64,000 nt of DNA. Origin: Duganella sp. BJB476 (GTDB taxonomy: Bacteria > Pseudomonadota > Gammaproteobacteria > Burkholderiales > Burkholderiaceae_D). Position numbers and translations under genes: made by a program. Location of the stretch: assembly GCF_003416895.1 (NCBI RefSeq), contig NZ_QVIO01000006.1:248001-312000 (forward strand), read 5' to 3'. A model generated the notes under the pieces. It had not been told where the DNA came from and did no database searches. It saw nothing but the letters and a program-made list of their open reading frames with translations. The stretch's first letter is position 1. Each line of letters opens with the position of its first letter. This document shows, in pieces, positions 1-8,489 of this stretch.

Positions 1-1
1 T

Positions 2-301
2 CCGGTCAAATCGAAAGCCATCCTGGAAGAGCGTAAAAAAGGCGATTTCAAGGATTGGGCGGACTTCGAGAAGCGCGTGAAGGGCATCGGCGAGAAAAGC
101 GCCGTCAAGCTGTCGCAAGCTGGCCTGGTAGTGAACGGCAAGCCGCTGGACGGCGCGCCAGCCGCAGCGGCTCCGGCCGCCAAGGCCGATAAAGGCGCCG
201 ACAAGGCAGCCGCCAAAGCCGACAAGGCTGCAGCGAAAGCCGCCGCCAAGGCTGACAAAGCCGCTGCCGCTTCCGCGCCAGCCGCTCCACCTGCCAAGTA
301 G
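2..301 (+). CDS. Helix-hairpin-helix (ComEA-like) protein, C-terminal part (5' end outside window)
   Basis: The reading frame is open from the left edge, so the N-terminus is missing; the stop is at 299-301. The first 40 visible residues (VKSKAILEERKKGDFKDW, then a VKGIGEKSAVKL segment) look like a helix-hairpin-helix of the ComEA/competence DNA-binding type, in which the GIG turn contacts the DNA backbone. The last 45 residues are a low-complexity Ala/Lys/Asp tail built from repeated KADKAAAK-like units ending in a Pro/Ala stretch. Such tails are common in this protein group in Oxalobacteraceae. A strong terminator follows directly. DNA binding is inferred from the fold; the exact role is not known. 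Confidence 0.7.
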   Translation, partial: PVKSKAILEERKKGDFKDWADFEKRVKGIGEKSAVKLSQAGLVVNGKPLDGAPAAAAPAAKADKGADKAAAKADKAAAKAAAKADKAAAASAPAAPPAK

Positions 302-313
302 TAATTCTGTTTT

Positions 314-354
314 AAAAACGCCGGTACTGGACGTGTTCAGGCCGGCGTTTTTTT
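314..354 (+). terminator. Rho-independent terminator after the HHH gene
   Basis: AAAAACGCCGG (314-324) pairs with CCGGCGTTTTT (342-352), and seven T residues run from 348 to 354. It lies 13 nt past the stop codon of the HHH gene. Confidence 0.9.
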
Positions 355-432
355 GTTGATGATTTGTTTCCGGGCGTCAATTACTCGCGGTTACGTGAGA
401 AGATATTGCGACCATTTCACCGGAGACAGCAG

Positions 433-1797
433 ATGCATATAAATTCGCTCATCTTGTCCGCACTGACCGTGCTGGCCGCCGTGCCCGCCGTCGCGGCTAC
501 CCCCGACACCACCCGCCACCAGGCCCAGATCGACCAGATCGTCCAGGAGATTTCTCCGGCCCGCATCGAAGGCTATATCAACAAGCTGGTTGGCTTCCGT
601 ACCCGCCACACGATGTCGGACACCGTCTCCGAAACTGAAGGCATCGGCGCAGCGCGGCGCTGGATCAAGAGCGAGCTGGAGCGCTGCGGCGCGGCCCAGG
701 GCGGCCGTCTGCAAGTGGCGTTCGACAGCCACATCGCGCCGGTCTCCGCGCGCATCGGCCGCCCCACCGAGATCGTCAACGTGGTGGCGACCCTGCCGGG
801 CACGCAGCCCGCGTCCGTGGACCGCATGTACGTAGTTAGCGGCCACTACGACTCGCGCAACACCGACATCATGGACGCCAAGGGCGACGCGCCCGGCGCC
901 AACGACGACGCCTCCGGCACCGCCGCCGTGATGGAAATGGCCTGTGTGATGGCCAAGTACAAATTCGACGCCACGCTGGTCTTCATGACGGTGGCGGCGG
1001 AAGAGCAGGGCTTGCTGGGCGCGGCGCACTGGGCCGAGCAGGCCAAGCAAAAGAACCTGAACATCGCCGGCATGTTCACCAATGACATCATCGGCAGCTC
1101 GCACGACGAGCACGGCAAGGTCGACAACACGCAAGTGCGCTTGTTCGCCGAAGGCTTGCCGGTGCAGAAGGAAAACAGCGACGCCGTGCGCACCTTGATC
1201 CAGACCGGCGGCGAGAACGATTCGCTGTCGCGCCAGCTGGCGCGGGCGGTGAAGGAGGCGGGCGAGCGTTATGTGCCTAAGTTCAAGGTCAACGTCATCC
1301 AGCGCCGCGACCGTTACCTGCGCGGCGGCGACCACATGCCGTTCCTGGAGCGCGGCTACGCGGCGCTGCGCTTCACCGAGCCGGCCGAGGATTTCAACCA
1401 CCAGCACCAGAACATCCGCACCGAGAAAGGCGTGCTGATCGGCGACCTGCCGCAGTACGACGACTTCAACTACATCGCCCAGGTGGCGCGGGTGAACGCG
1501 GCGGCCTTGTCCTCGCTGTCGCTGGCGCCGGCCGCGCCGGCCAAGGTGCAGGTGCGCACCGCCAAGCTGCAGAACGATACCGAGCTGGTATGGCAAGCCA
1601 ACGCCGAGCCGGACCTGGCGGGCTACCGTATCGTCTGGCGCGACACCTCGTCGGCCGAATGGCAGGGCAGCCAGTTCGTCGGCAAGGCCACCGAGTTCAC
1701 GATGCCGCTGTCGAAGGACAACTACTACTTCGGCGTGCAAGCCATCGACAACGACGGCAACGCCAGCCCGGCCAGCTATCCGACGCCGCTGCGTTAA
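433..1797 (+). CDS. Secreted M28-family zinc aminopeptidase/carboxypeptidase-like protein
   Basis: The 454-residue protein begins with a signal peptide (hydrophobic core about residues 7-19, then AVAA). The start at 433 is chosen because GGAGAC lies 8 nt upstream and it places the signal peptide at the N-terminus; an earlier in-frame ATG at 364 would add 23 charged residues. The M28 di-zinc ligands can be traced: His138 in SGHYDSR, Asp158 in GANDDASG, Glu190/191 in AAEEQGLLG, Asp218 in TNDIIG and His301 in GGDHMPF. From about residue 375 there is a fibronectin-III-like domain (ELVWQANAEPDLAGYRIVWR). Known members are exported metallopeptidases that trim N- or C-terminal residues from peptides. 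It stands alone between a terminator and a low-GC stretch, and probably acts in the periplasm or outside the cell. Confidence 0.9.
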   Translation: MHINSLILSALTVLAAVPAVAATPDTTRHQAQIDQIVQEISPARIEGYINKLVGFRTRHTMSDTVSETEGIGAARRWIKSELERCGAAQGGRLQVAFDSHIAPVSARIGRPTEIVNVVATLPGTQPASVDRMYVVSGHYDSRNTDIMDAKGDAPGANDDASGTAAVMEMACVMAKYKFDATLVFMTVAAEEQGLLGAAHWAEQAKQKNLNIAGMFTNDIIGSSHDEHGKVDNTQVRLFAEGLPVQKENSDAVRTLIQTGGENDSLSRQLARAVKEAGERYVPKFKVNVIQRRDRYLRGGDHMPFLERGYAALRFTEPAEDFNHQHQNIRTEKGVLIGDLPQYDDFNYIAQVARVNAAALSSLSLAPAAPAKVQVRTAKLQNDTELVWQANAEPDLAGYRIVWRDTSSAEWQGSQFVGKATEFTMPLSKDNYYFGVQAIDNDGNASPASYPTPLR

Positions 1798-1870
1798 ATG
1801 GCGTTGAAGCCGTTTTGCTCAGACTCTGATTGAGAACTCCGCCGTACAGTGAACTTTTTGAGCTCACTAC

Positions 1871-2281
1871 ATGGCGGAGAAAGCATCAGGTTGGCCTGTC
1901 ACCGGCGGCTCTGGTCCGGCTGCGGGAATTATTGGAATTACCGATACAACCTCGGTCCGCGCATTGTGCCGTTACTACCCGCCAGGGAACGGCGTCGAGT
2001 TTGTCTATGTGCCATCGGCGCGGCAATTTGTGACTGGTCGGCCTAGCATATGCAGCTTCAATGGATCGCCGCACCAACAACTTGCGCATTCGATCAATGC
2101 GGTACATAGTTATGTCCTGGGCGGCATGCTTCAGCGCGGGCCTCACGGGGAATTTCTGACCAACGAGCAAAGCGGGCATTATGGCCAAAACTGGACTAAT
2201 TTCTATCGGCATTTTCTCCCCAAGTGGCTAGCGGAAATGACGGGGCTGGCGGTACGGCATCAATCCTGGGAGGCAAAATGA
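1871..2281 (+). CDS. Orphan polymorphic-toxin C-terminal domain (Ntox43-like, putative RNase)
   Basis: The product is 136 residues with no signal peptide. The motifs GVEFVYVPSARQFVTGRP, SFNGSPHQQLAHSI, VLGGMLQRGPHGEFLTNE and SGHYGQNW resemble the toxin module found at the C-termini of RHS and filamentous-haemagglutinin proteins, called polymorphic toxin type 43 and predicted to be an RNase. That match is from memory of the family. Here the module is free-standing, with an in-frame stop (TGA 1859-1861) only nine nucleotides before the ATG and no delivery domain upstream. The stop overlaps the next start codon (ATGA). A hairpin (CTCCGCC 1837-1843 with GGCGGAG 1873-1879, AGTGA with TCACT) covers the start codon, and no clear Shine-Dalgarno is seen. 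The pair is visibly less GC-rich than its neighbours. It may be an acquired cassette or the remnant of a larger toxin. Confidence 0.55.
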   Translation: MAEKASGWPVTGGSGPAAGIIGITDTTSVRALCRYYPPGNGVEFVYVPSARQFVTGRPSICSFNGSPHQQLAHSINAVHSYVLGGMLQRGPHGEFLTNEQSGHYGQNWTNFYRHFLPKWLAEMTGLAVRHQSWEAK

Positions 2282-2745
2282 GCGCGCCCTCACTTTTCCT
2301 TGGCGATGAAGCGTGGCCTTACTGCTGGCTGTTGGAAATTAGTGAGCGCAAACTTGGAGTCCATGCGTACGATGGCTGGTGCATGCAGTCTCATGGGCAA
2401 GTGCTCACAATTGATTCGGGTCTCACGTGCGTGCACCTCTTGCCGGTCCTTGAATTGGGCGTTCAGGATTTCCTTGAGTTTTTGGTGACGGCTGAACTCC
2501 GATTTCCTCAATATGCCGCAAGCATACGAAAATTTCCGACGAAATCGTTGTTAAGGGAGGCTTTCAATACCTCCGGAGCTGGTTACTGGCAGACGAAAGC
2601 CCTGGATTGGCTGGAGAACGATCCAGCGATGCAGCAATCGTTGAAGGCAGAGCTGGAAGCATTCACTCTCAATAAATTGATGCCGCAGGGGAGTCGGCAA
2701 ACGGCAAAGCGGATGATACGCAATCTCTCCGCTGTTTCGGTTTGA
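2278..2745 (+). CDS. Putative immunity protein for the adjacent toxin domain
   Basis: The 155-residue cytosolic protein starts at an ATG that shares four bases with the toxin stop codon and has GGAGG at 2268-2272 as its ribosome site; an earlier in-frame ATG at 2224 lacks one and is not used. I do not recognise the family. The sequence is mixed and slightly acidic (SLFLGDEAWPYCWLLEI at the start, two Cys near residues 17 and 40) with no membrane segment. Strict coupling to a toxin-like gene, small size and shared low GC are what one expects of an immunity protein. The function is inferred only from position. Confidence 0.5.
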   Translation: MSAPSLFLGDEAWPYCWLLEISERKLGVHAYDGWCMQSHGQVLTIDSGLTCVHLLPVLELGVQDFLEFLVTAELRFPQYAASIRKFPTKSLLREAFNTSGAGYWQTKALDWLENDPAMQQSLKAELEAFTLNKLMPQGSRQTAKRMIRNLSAVSV

Positions 2746-2785
2746 ATGCGATATCATCGCGGCCCCGTTGTCGCTCACCCATTCT

Positions 2786-4108
2786 ATGACGCTAAAAATC
2801 TCCCGCATCCTGCACGCAGGTTATGTCTTCGAATGCGATGGCATGCTGATCGCATTCGATCCCATATTTGAAAACCCGTTCAGCAGGAATTGCCATGCCT
2901 TCCCCGACGTGCGCTTCGACCTTGCGCAGATACGCGGGATGAAGCCGGATGCGGTGTTCATCTCGCATTTTCATGACGACCACTGTTCGCTGGAGAGCCT
3001 GGACCTGCTCGACCGCGATACGCCGATCTATCTGTACTGTCTGTTCGACGAACTGTTCGCGATGATACGCGCGCTGGGCTTCGTCAACGTGCTGCCGTTG
3101 AAGGTGGATGCGCCGGTGCAGGTTGGCGCGATCGAAGTCATTCCGCGCAAGGCTTTGGATTCGGATGTCGATTCGATGTTCCACATCCGCGCCGCCGGAC
3201 TGAATGTGCTCAACGTGGTCGATTCGTGGATGGACCCGGAAACGCTGGAGCAGCTCAAGCCTTACGCGCCGTGGGACATGGTACTGTGGCCGTTCCAGAC
3301 CATGCGCGAGATCGACGTTATCGCGCCGTCGCGCGCGGAGGGTGGTGTGCCGCAGTTGCCGGAAGAATGGCCGGAGCAGTTGCAGGCGCTGGCGCCGCGC
3401 TACGTGGTGCCAAGTTCCTGCCAGTTCGTGCAGGAGCCGTGGTCCTGGTACAACCACGCGCTGTTCCCGATCACCTACCGCCAGTTCGCCGACGAGGTCA
3501 GCGCGTGGCTGCCCGGCGCAACTGTCGTGCGCTTGAATCCTTCGGTGTCGGTGGAGCTGACACCGCAAGGGCTGGCGCCAGCCGCGCCGCTGTCGTGGGT
3601 GTTGCCGGTGGGTGAGCAGGATGTCGACTACGAGTACGATGCCGATATCACGCCGCCGCCGACGTCCGATATCGCCCGCCACTTCGCCCCGCTGAGCGCA
3701 GAACACGCCGCGCTGGCGCTGGACTACTGCCGTACCGGCCTGCTCGAAAAATACCGCGACATGGAGCTGACGCCGGACAGCTACTTCGAGACGCCCTGCA
3801 TCTGGCAGCTGTCGGTCTACGATCATGAGGGCGTGGCGCAGCAGTTCCGCTACCGCATCCATGGCGACGACATCGCGCTGGCCGGCGACGAGGAAGCGCC
3901 GACCTGGATGACCGAAATCCCGATCGCCAAGCTGTACGCGGGCCTGGCGCTGGGCGAGTCGCTGACGTCGATGTACATGCGCATCAACGGTGCGCCGCCC
4001 GATGCCGACATCGTCGATGATCCTTTGATACGCTGCCTGTTCAACGACGCCTTCGGCGCCTACCAGTCGGCACAACTGAAACGCATCAAGGAGAGAACTG
4101 CGCAATGA
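2786..4108 (+). CDS. MBL-fold metallo-hydrolase (UlaG-like)
   Basis: The 440-residue protein has the metallo-beta-lactamase signature HFHDDH at residues 61-66 in the context DAVFISHFHDDHCS, plus an upstream FDPIFENPFSRN segment typical of UlaG/RomA-type hydrolases. A later Asp in LNVVDSW (about residue 150) may complete the metal site. The C-terminal 150 residues are unusual for the fold and may be a separate partner or substrate domain. ATG 2786 is preferred over the in-frame TTG at 2768 because the latter adds six residues without support. Its stop overlaps the next start (ATGA, 4105-4108), so the two genes are translationally coupled. The substrate is unknown. Confidence 0.75.
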   Translation: MTLKISRILHAGYVFECDGMLIAFDPIFENPFSRNCHAFPDVRFDLAQIRGMKPDAVFISHFHDDHCSLESLDLLDRDTPIYLYCLFDELFAMIRALGFVNVLPLKVDAPVQVGAIEVIPRKALDSDVDSMFHIRAAGLNVLNVVDSWMDPETLEQLKPYAPWDMVLWPFQTMREIDVIAPSRAEGGVPQLPEEWPEQLQALAPRYVVPSSCQFVQEPWSWYNHALFPITYRQFADEVSAWLPGATVVRLNPSVSVELTPQGLAPAAPLSWVLPVGEQDVDYEYDADITPPPTSDIARHFAPLSAEHAALALDYCRTGLLEKYRDMELTPDSYFETPCIWQLSVYDHEGVAQQFRYRIHGDDIALAGDEEAPTWMTEIPIAKLYAGLALGESLTSMYMRINGAPPDADIVDDPLIRCLFNDAFGAYQSAQLKRIKERTAQ

Positions 4109-4683
4109 CGTCATGGATACCGGCTCCGGGCCGCGCCTTGCTTGTCGCTGCCGCGTTGTGCGCCGCCAGCGCGCAGGCGCAATCGGTGGCCGCCGCTTTT
4201 GATGACGGCCCCAGGCTGGAAACGACGCCGGCGCCCGACCCGAAGGATACGCCTTACATGGCGCAATGCCGCGCGCTGCTTGGCCCGCCGTTCCCGCTAG
4301 CGCAGTTTGAAGCGCTGTTCAAAACGACGCTGATACTGGACGTGAAGAGGACGACACGGGAATGCATGTACGGCTATTTCGACAAAGCCCATCCAGACGC
4401 AGGCGCGCTGCTGGTGCTGAGTTTTTTGCGCCGCCAGTATTCACAGCAGAACTATGAGTTGGCAAAAACCTTGCCGCGCGGTGACGGGCAGCCCCCGCCG
4501 CGCACGGTGTTCGACCTTCAGTACCTTGAGTTTGGCCTTCACTTCGTCCAGGCGCTGACCGACGACCAGGATTGGGTGGTGGTGGCGACGTCGCGCAAGC
4601 AGGCCTTGCCCGAAGCGACTGCGCTGGCGATCAATTTCATGAAATCGACGCCGATGCAGAAGTGGGCGCGCCTGCCGGAATAG
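4105..4683 (+). CDS. Exported protein of unknown function, coupled to the MBL-fold gene
   Basis: The product is 192 residues. A signal peptide (about residues 10-25, ending in ASAQAQS) is followed by a soluble region with two or three Cys (YMAQCRALLG, TRECMYGYF) that could form a disulfide in the periplasm. No family is recognised. The start overlaps the upstream stop by four bases, so expression is tied to the MBL-fold hydrolase. The ending (VVVATSRKQALPEATALAINFM) looks like a small alpha/beta domain. Confidence 0.7.
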   Translation: MTSWIPAPGRALLVAAALCAASAQAQSVAAAFDDGPRLETTPAPDPKDTPYMAQCRALLGPPFPLAQFEALFKTTLILDVKRTTRECMYGYFDKAHPDAGALLVLSFLRRQYSQQNYELAKTLPRGDGQPPPRTVFDLQYLEFGLHFVQALTDDQDWVVVATSRKQALPEATALAINFMKSTPMQKWARLPE

Positions 4684-4802
4684 GTTTCGTTAGCCAATCA
4701 ATATCACCAGGAAGCAACAGTATTGCCTGCAGTTTCGTGCGACGCGCCAGATTGGTGCGCTTGGGTCTACAATGATCCGAGAACCGATCACTGGGAGCCT
4801 TC

Positions 4803-6551
4803 ATGAAAAGCAAATTCTCGATCAAGAATATTTTCATCGTGTTCTTTCTGGTCAGCCTCGCGCTGTCCAGTCTGACCTTGTGGGCGCTGGTGCGCATCTC
4901 GACCAAGGAAGGCGAGCTGAACCGTGCGAACGAAGCGCGCTACCACTCCTATCTGCTGGCCGACGAATTGCGGCAAAGCTCGGACGACCTGACCCGGCTG
5001 GCCCGCACCTACGTCGTCACCGGCGATCCCAAGTACGAAAAAGAATACCTGGACATCCTCGACATCCGCAACGGCAAGAAGCCGCGGCCGCAGCACTACG
5101 AGCGCATCTACTGGGATTTCGTCGCGGCCGGCATCGACAAGCCGACGCCCGACGGCGACACCATCGCGCTGGCCGAGTTGATGCGCCAGGCCGGTTTCAC
5201 CGATGAGGAATTCGGCAAGCTGAAAGAGGCGCAGGCCAATTCGGACGGGCTGGTGAAAACCGAGGTGATCGCCATGAATGCCGTCAAAGGCCTGTTCGAC
5301 GACGGCAGCGGCAAGTTCACCAAGACTGGGCCGCCCGATCCCGAGATGGCGCGCAAGATCATGCACGACGAGCAGTATCACAAGAACAAAGCCAAGATCA
5401 TGCAGCCGGTGAATGAATTCCTGGTGCTGCTCGACGAGCGCACCGGCGCGGCGGTCACGGCCTCGACCCACAGCACCAATATGGCGTTCTGGACCGCGAT
5501 CGCCTTGCTGGCGCTGCTGGTCGGCGTGTCGCTGGTTTGCCTGTTCATGATTTACCGTCATATCAAGCTCAGTTTCGACCATGCGATCGACACCGCGCGC
5601 AATATTGCGGCAGGCGATCTGGACCACGACATCCGCATCGAGCGCGACGACGAGGTCGGTCACCTGATGGATGCGATGAACACCATCAACACCAACCTGA
5701 CCAGCATGATAGGCCGCATCCGCTCCAGCACCGACGAGATGCTGGTGGCCACCGACGAGATCGCACGCGGCAATGCCGACCTGTCGTCGCGCACCGAGGC
5801 CCAGGCCAGTTCGCTGGAGCAGACCGCCAGTTCGATGGAACAATTGACCGACACCGTCAAGCAGAACGCCGACAGTGCGCGCTCGGCCAATCAGTTCGCG
5901 GCCGACGCTTCCACCGTGGCGGTGCAGGGCGGCGCGATGGTGGCGCAGGTGGTCGATACGATGGGCTCGATCAAGGCCAGTTCCAGCCGCATCGTCGACA
6001 TCATCGGCGTGATTGACGGCATCGCTTTCCAGACCAATATCCTGGCCCTCAACGCCGCCGTGGAAGCGGCGCGCGCGGGCGAGCAGGGGCGCGGCTTCGC
6101 GGTGGTGGCGTCGGAGGTGCGCAACCTGGCGCAGCGCAGCGCGGCGGCGGCCAAGGAGATCAAGCAACTGATCGGCGCTTCGGTGGAAACGGTCGATGCC
6201 GGCAGCAAGCTGGTGAACGACGCCGGCAGCACCATGACGCTGCTGGTGGCCTCGGTGCAAAAAGTGGCCGACATCATGGCGCAGATCACCGCCGCCAGCC
6301 AGGAGCAAAGCACCGGCATCGGCGAGGTTAACCGGGCGGTGACGCAGATGGACGACATCACGCAGCAAAACGCCGCGCTGGTGGAGCAGGCGGCGGCGGC
6401 GGCGGAAAGTTTGCAGGAGCATGCGCAGGCACTGGCGCAGTCCGTCAAGGTATTCCATTTGAAGGGGGAGGCGGCGGCCCACTTGCAACGGCCGCAGCCA
6501 GCCGCGCGGGCGGCGACGCCGGCCCGGCTGGCGTTGCCAGGCCGGGCGTAG
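4803..6551 (+). CDS. Methyl-accepting chemotaxis protein
   Basis: The 582-residue chemoreceptor has one N-terminal membrane helix (about residues 9-31), a periplasmic sensor region of about 195 residues (KYHSYLL/LARTYVVTGDPKYEKEY-like helical bundle), a second membrane helix (about 230-250), a HAMP linker and a long cytoplasmic coiled coil. The signalling tip (GRGFAVVASEVRNLAQRSA, about residues 430-450) is canonical and would bind CheA/CheW. The sensor bundle resembles the four-helix or HBM-like type common in Burkholderiales; the ligand is unknown. GGGAGCC precedes the ATG. No che genes are adjacent, so it is an orphan receptor. The Ala/Pro-rich C-terminus lacks a recognisable CheR-binding pentapeptide. 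Confidence 0.95.
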   Translation: MKSKFSIKNIFIVFFLVSLALSSLTLWALVRISTKEGELNRANEARYHSYLLADELRQSSDDLTRLARTYVVTGDPKYEKEYLDILDIRNGKKPRPQHYERIYWDFVAAGIDKPTPDGDTIALAELMRQAGFTDEEFGKLKEAQANSDGLVKTEVIAMNAVKGLFDDGSGKFTKTGPPDPEMARKIMHDEQYHKNKAKIMQPVNEFLVLLDERTGAAVTASTHSTNMAFWTAIALLALLVGVSLVCLFMIYRHIKLSFDHAIDTARNIAAGDLDHDIRIERDDEVGHLMDAMNTINTNLTSMIGRIRSSTDEMLVATDEIARGNADLSSRTEAQASSLEQTASSMEQLTDTVKQNADSARSANQFAADASTVAVQGGAMVAQVVDTMGSIKASSSRIVDIIGVIDGIAFQTNILALNAAVEAARAGEQGRGFAVVASEVRNLAQRSAAAAKEIKQLIGASVETVDAGSKLVNDAGSTMTLLVASVQKVADIMAQITAASQEQSTGIGEVNRAVTQMDDITQQNAALVEQAAAAAESLQEHAQALAQSVKVFHLKGEAAAHLQRPQPAARAATPARLALPGRA

Positions 6552-6559
6552 CGCCGGGT

Positions 6560-8329
6560 TTAGTTGAACACCTTGTCGGCCGGCAGGTTGGCCAGGAAGG
6601 CGTGGATCTGCGAGACCACGGCCGCGCCTTCGCCCACCGCCGCGGCGACCCGCTTGGTCGAACTGGCGCGCACGTCGCCGATGGCGAACACGCCGGGCAC
6701 GCTGGTCTCCAGCGCTGCGCGCGACGGCAGGTCGCGCGGGTACACGCCGTCGGAGAAGTTGGCCCTGCACTGCGCCTTGGTGACGTCGAAGCCGGTGCGG
6801 ATGAAGCCGTGGGCGTCGACGTCCACGCCGCAGTCGCTGAGCCAGTCCGTGTTCGGATCGGCGCCGATGAACAGGAATACGCGGCACACGTCGTAGTCGC
6901 ATTCCTCGCCGCTTTTCGTGCCACGGATGCGGACCTGCTTCAAGCCATCCTCATCGCCTTCCAGCGCGACGATCTCCGTCTGGGTGTGCAGCTCGATGTT
7001 GGGCGTGGCCTGGATGCGCTCGATCAGGTAGCTCGACATGGTCGACGCCAGGCTGTCCTTGCGGATCAGCATGTGCACCTTGGCGGCATGGCCCGCCAGG
7101 AACACCGCCGCCTGGCCGGCCGAATTGCCGCCGCCGACCAGCACGATCTCCTCGGTCTTGCACAGCTTGGCCTCGATCGGCGACGCCCAGTAGTACACGC
7201 CCTTGCCCTCGAACTGGCGCAGGTTGGCCAGCGACGGCCGGCGGTAGCGCGCGCCGCACGACAGCACCACGGTGCGCGCCTTCAGCCGTTGCAGGCTGCC
7301 GCACATTTCCACTTGCAGCGGATAGGTGTCGCAGACCAGGCGGCCGGCCGGGGCGGGGATCGCCACTTCGACGCCGAACTTCTGCGCCTGCACGTAGGCG
7401 CGGCCCGCCAGCGCGCGGCCGGAGACGCCGGTGGGGAAGCCCAGGTAGTTCTCGATGCGGGCGCTGGCTGCGGCCTGGCCGCCGTAGGCGCGCGTTTCCA
7501 GCGCCAGCACCGACAAGCCTTCGGATGCCGCGTACACCGCCGTCGCCAGGCCGGCGGGACCGGCGCCGACCACGATCACGTCCCAGATTTTTTCGCTGTC
7601 GATCTCGGGCAGCATGCCGAGGCAGCGGCCGATGTCGACCACCGTCGGATTCTTCTTCACCACGCCGTCCGGGCACACCACCAGCGGCAGCTCTTCCGGC
7701 TTCGGCTGGTAGTGCGCCATCAGGTCGGCGGCCTGCTGGTCCAGTTCCGGATCGAGCACGCTGTGCGGGTGGCCGTTGGCCGACAGGAAGCTTTGCAGCG
7801 TGTGGATGCGGCCGTGGCCGCGCGGGCCGACGATCACCGGTCCGCCGGAGTTCTGCTCGATCAGGCCGACGCGGCGCAGGATCAGCGCGCGCACGATGCG
7901 CTCGCCCAGCTCGGCGTGCGCGACCAGCAGCGCGCGCAGCGACTCGGACGGCACCACCAGCACCTCGACCGCGCCGACCGCCAGGCCATTGCCCAGCGAT
8001 GGCCGGCCCGACAGCTGCGCCACCTCGCCGCTGAATTGCCCCGGCGTATGGGTGGTGATGTAGGATGTGTTGCCCAGGCCGTCGTAGCGGCTGACTTCGA
8101 TGCCGCCTTTGAGCACCAGCATCAGGCCGAAGCTGGTCTTGCCGGCTTCGAAGATCAGTTCGCCGTCGTTGAAATGGCGCACATGGCCGAAGCGCATCAT
8201 GTGCTTGATGTCGGCCGCGCTGAGCACGGGGAAGATCTGGTGGCGGCGCTTTTCCAGGTCGAGACCGATGAGCGGCGTCGGCTCGTCCGGCGTGTCTTCG
8301 GGAAGCAGTTCCATAGGGGTTGTAGCCAT
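6560..8329 (-). CDS. Cyclic-nucleotide-binding domain fused to thioredoxin-reductase-like FAD oxidoreductase
   Basis: The protein is 589 residues when started at ATG 8329 (GGAA just upstream); 53 further in-frame residues upstream look non-coding. Residues about 30-150 form a cNMP-binding/Crp-like sensor domain (GELIFEAGKTSFGLMLVLKG, GQFSGEVAQLSGRP). A linker of about 100 residues is followed by a TrxR-type flavoprotein with an FAD site (VIVVGAGPAGLATAVYAA), an NADPH site (IVLVGGGNSAGQAAVFLAG) and a C-terminal FAD motif (SVPGVFAIGDVR). The CxxC of thioredoxin reductase is absent: the equivalent GVxYCATCDG segment reads GVYYWASPIEA, so it cannot reduce thioredoxin in the usual way. It may couple a second messenger or redox signal to NAD(P)H oxidation. 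It is convergent with the chemoreceptor, with an 8-nt gap. Confidence 0.85.
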   Translation of the reverse strand: MATTPMELLPEDTPDEPTPLIGLDLEKRRHQIFPVLSAADIKHMMRFGHVRHFNDGELIFEAGKTSFGLMLVLKGGIEVSRYDGLGNTSYITTHTPGQFSGEVAQLSGRPSLGNGLAVGAVEVLVVPSESLRALLVAHAELGERIVRALILRRVGLIEQNSGGPVIVGPRGHGRIHTLQSFLSANGHPHSVLDPELDQQAADLMAHYQPKPEELPLVVCPDGVVKKNPTVVDIGRCLGMLPEIDSEKIWDVIVVGAGPAGLATAVYAASEGLSVLALETRAYGGQAAASARIENYLGFPTGVSGRALAGRAYVQAQKFGVEVAIPAPAGRLVCDTYPLQVEMCGSLQRLKARTVVLSCGARYRRPSLANLRQFEGKGVYYWASPIEAKLCKTEEIVLVGGGNSAGQAAVFLAGHAAKVHMLIRKDSLASTMSSYLIERIQATPNIELHTQTEIVALEGDEDGLKQVRIRGTKSGEECDYDVCRVFLFIGADPNTDWLSDCGVDVDAHGFIRTGFDVTKAQCRANFSDGVYPRDLPSRAALETSVPGVFAIGDVRASSTKRVAAAVGEGAAVVSQIHAFLANLPADKVFN

Positions 8330-8489
8330 GACGATTCCGGGAAAATGAAAGTGGTGACAGAAGTGTTGCAAGTCTAGCGCAAGGCGGCCGCGCGGTGCAA
8401 AATCTTCAACCTCAGGCAGCTTGCCATACGCGCAATCCGAACTCGGATTAAAATGCCTCTTTTGGCGAAATAACTGAAGATAGAACACG

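Noticed and set aside
4788-6902. A 704-residue open frame on the minus strand across the chemoreceptor gene
   Set aside because: It is a GC-rich antisense shadow: Arg/His/Gly-rich composition, no ribosome site, and the plus-strand frame encodes a clear MCP.
6602-8377. A 591-residue plus-strand frame opposite the flavoprotein gene
   Set aside because: Antisense shadow of a recognised FAD protein; composition dominated by Arg, His, Ala and Gln.
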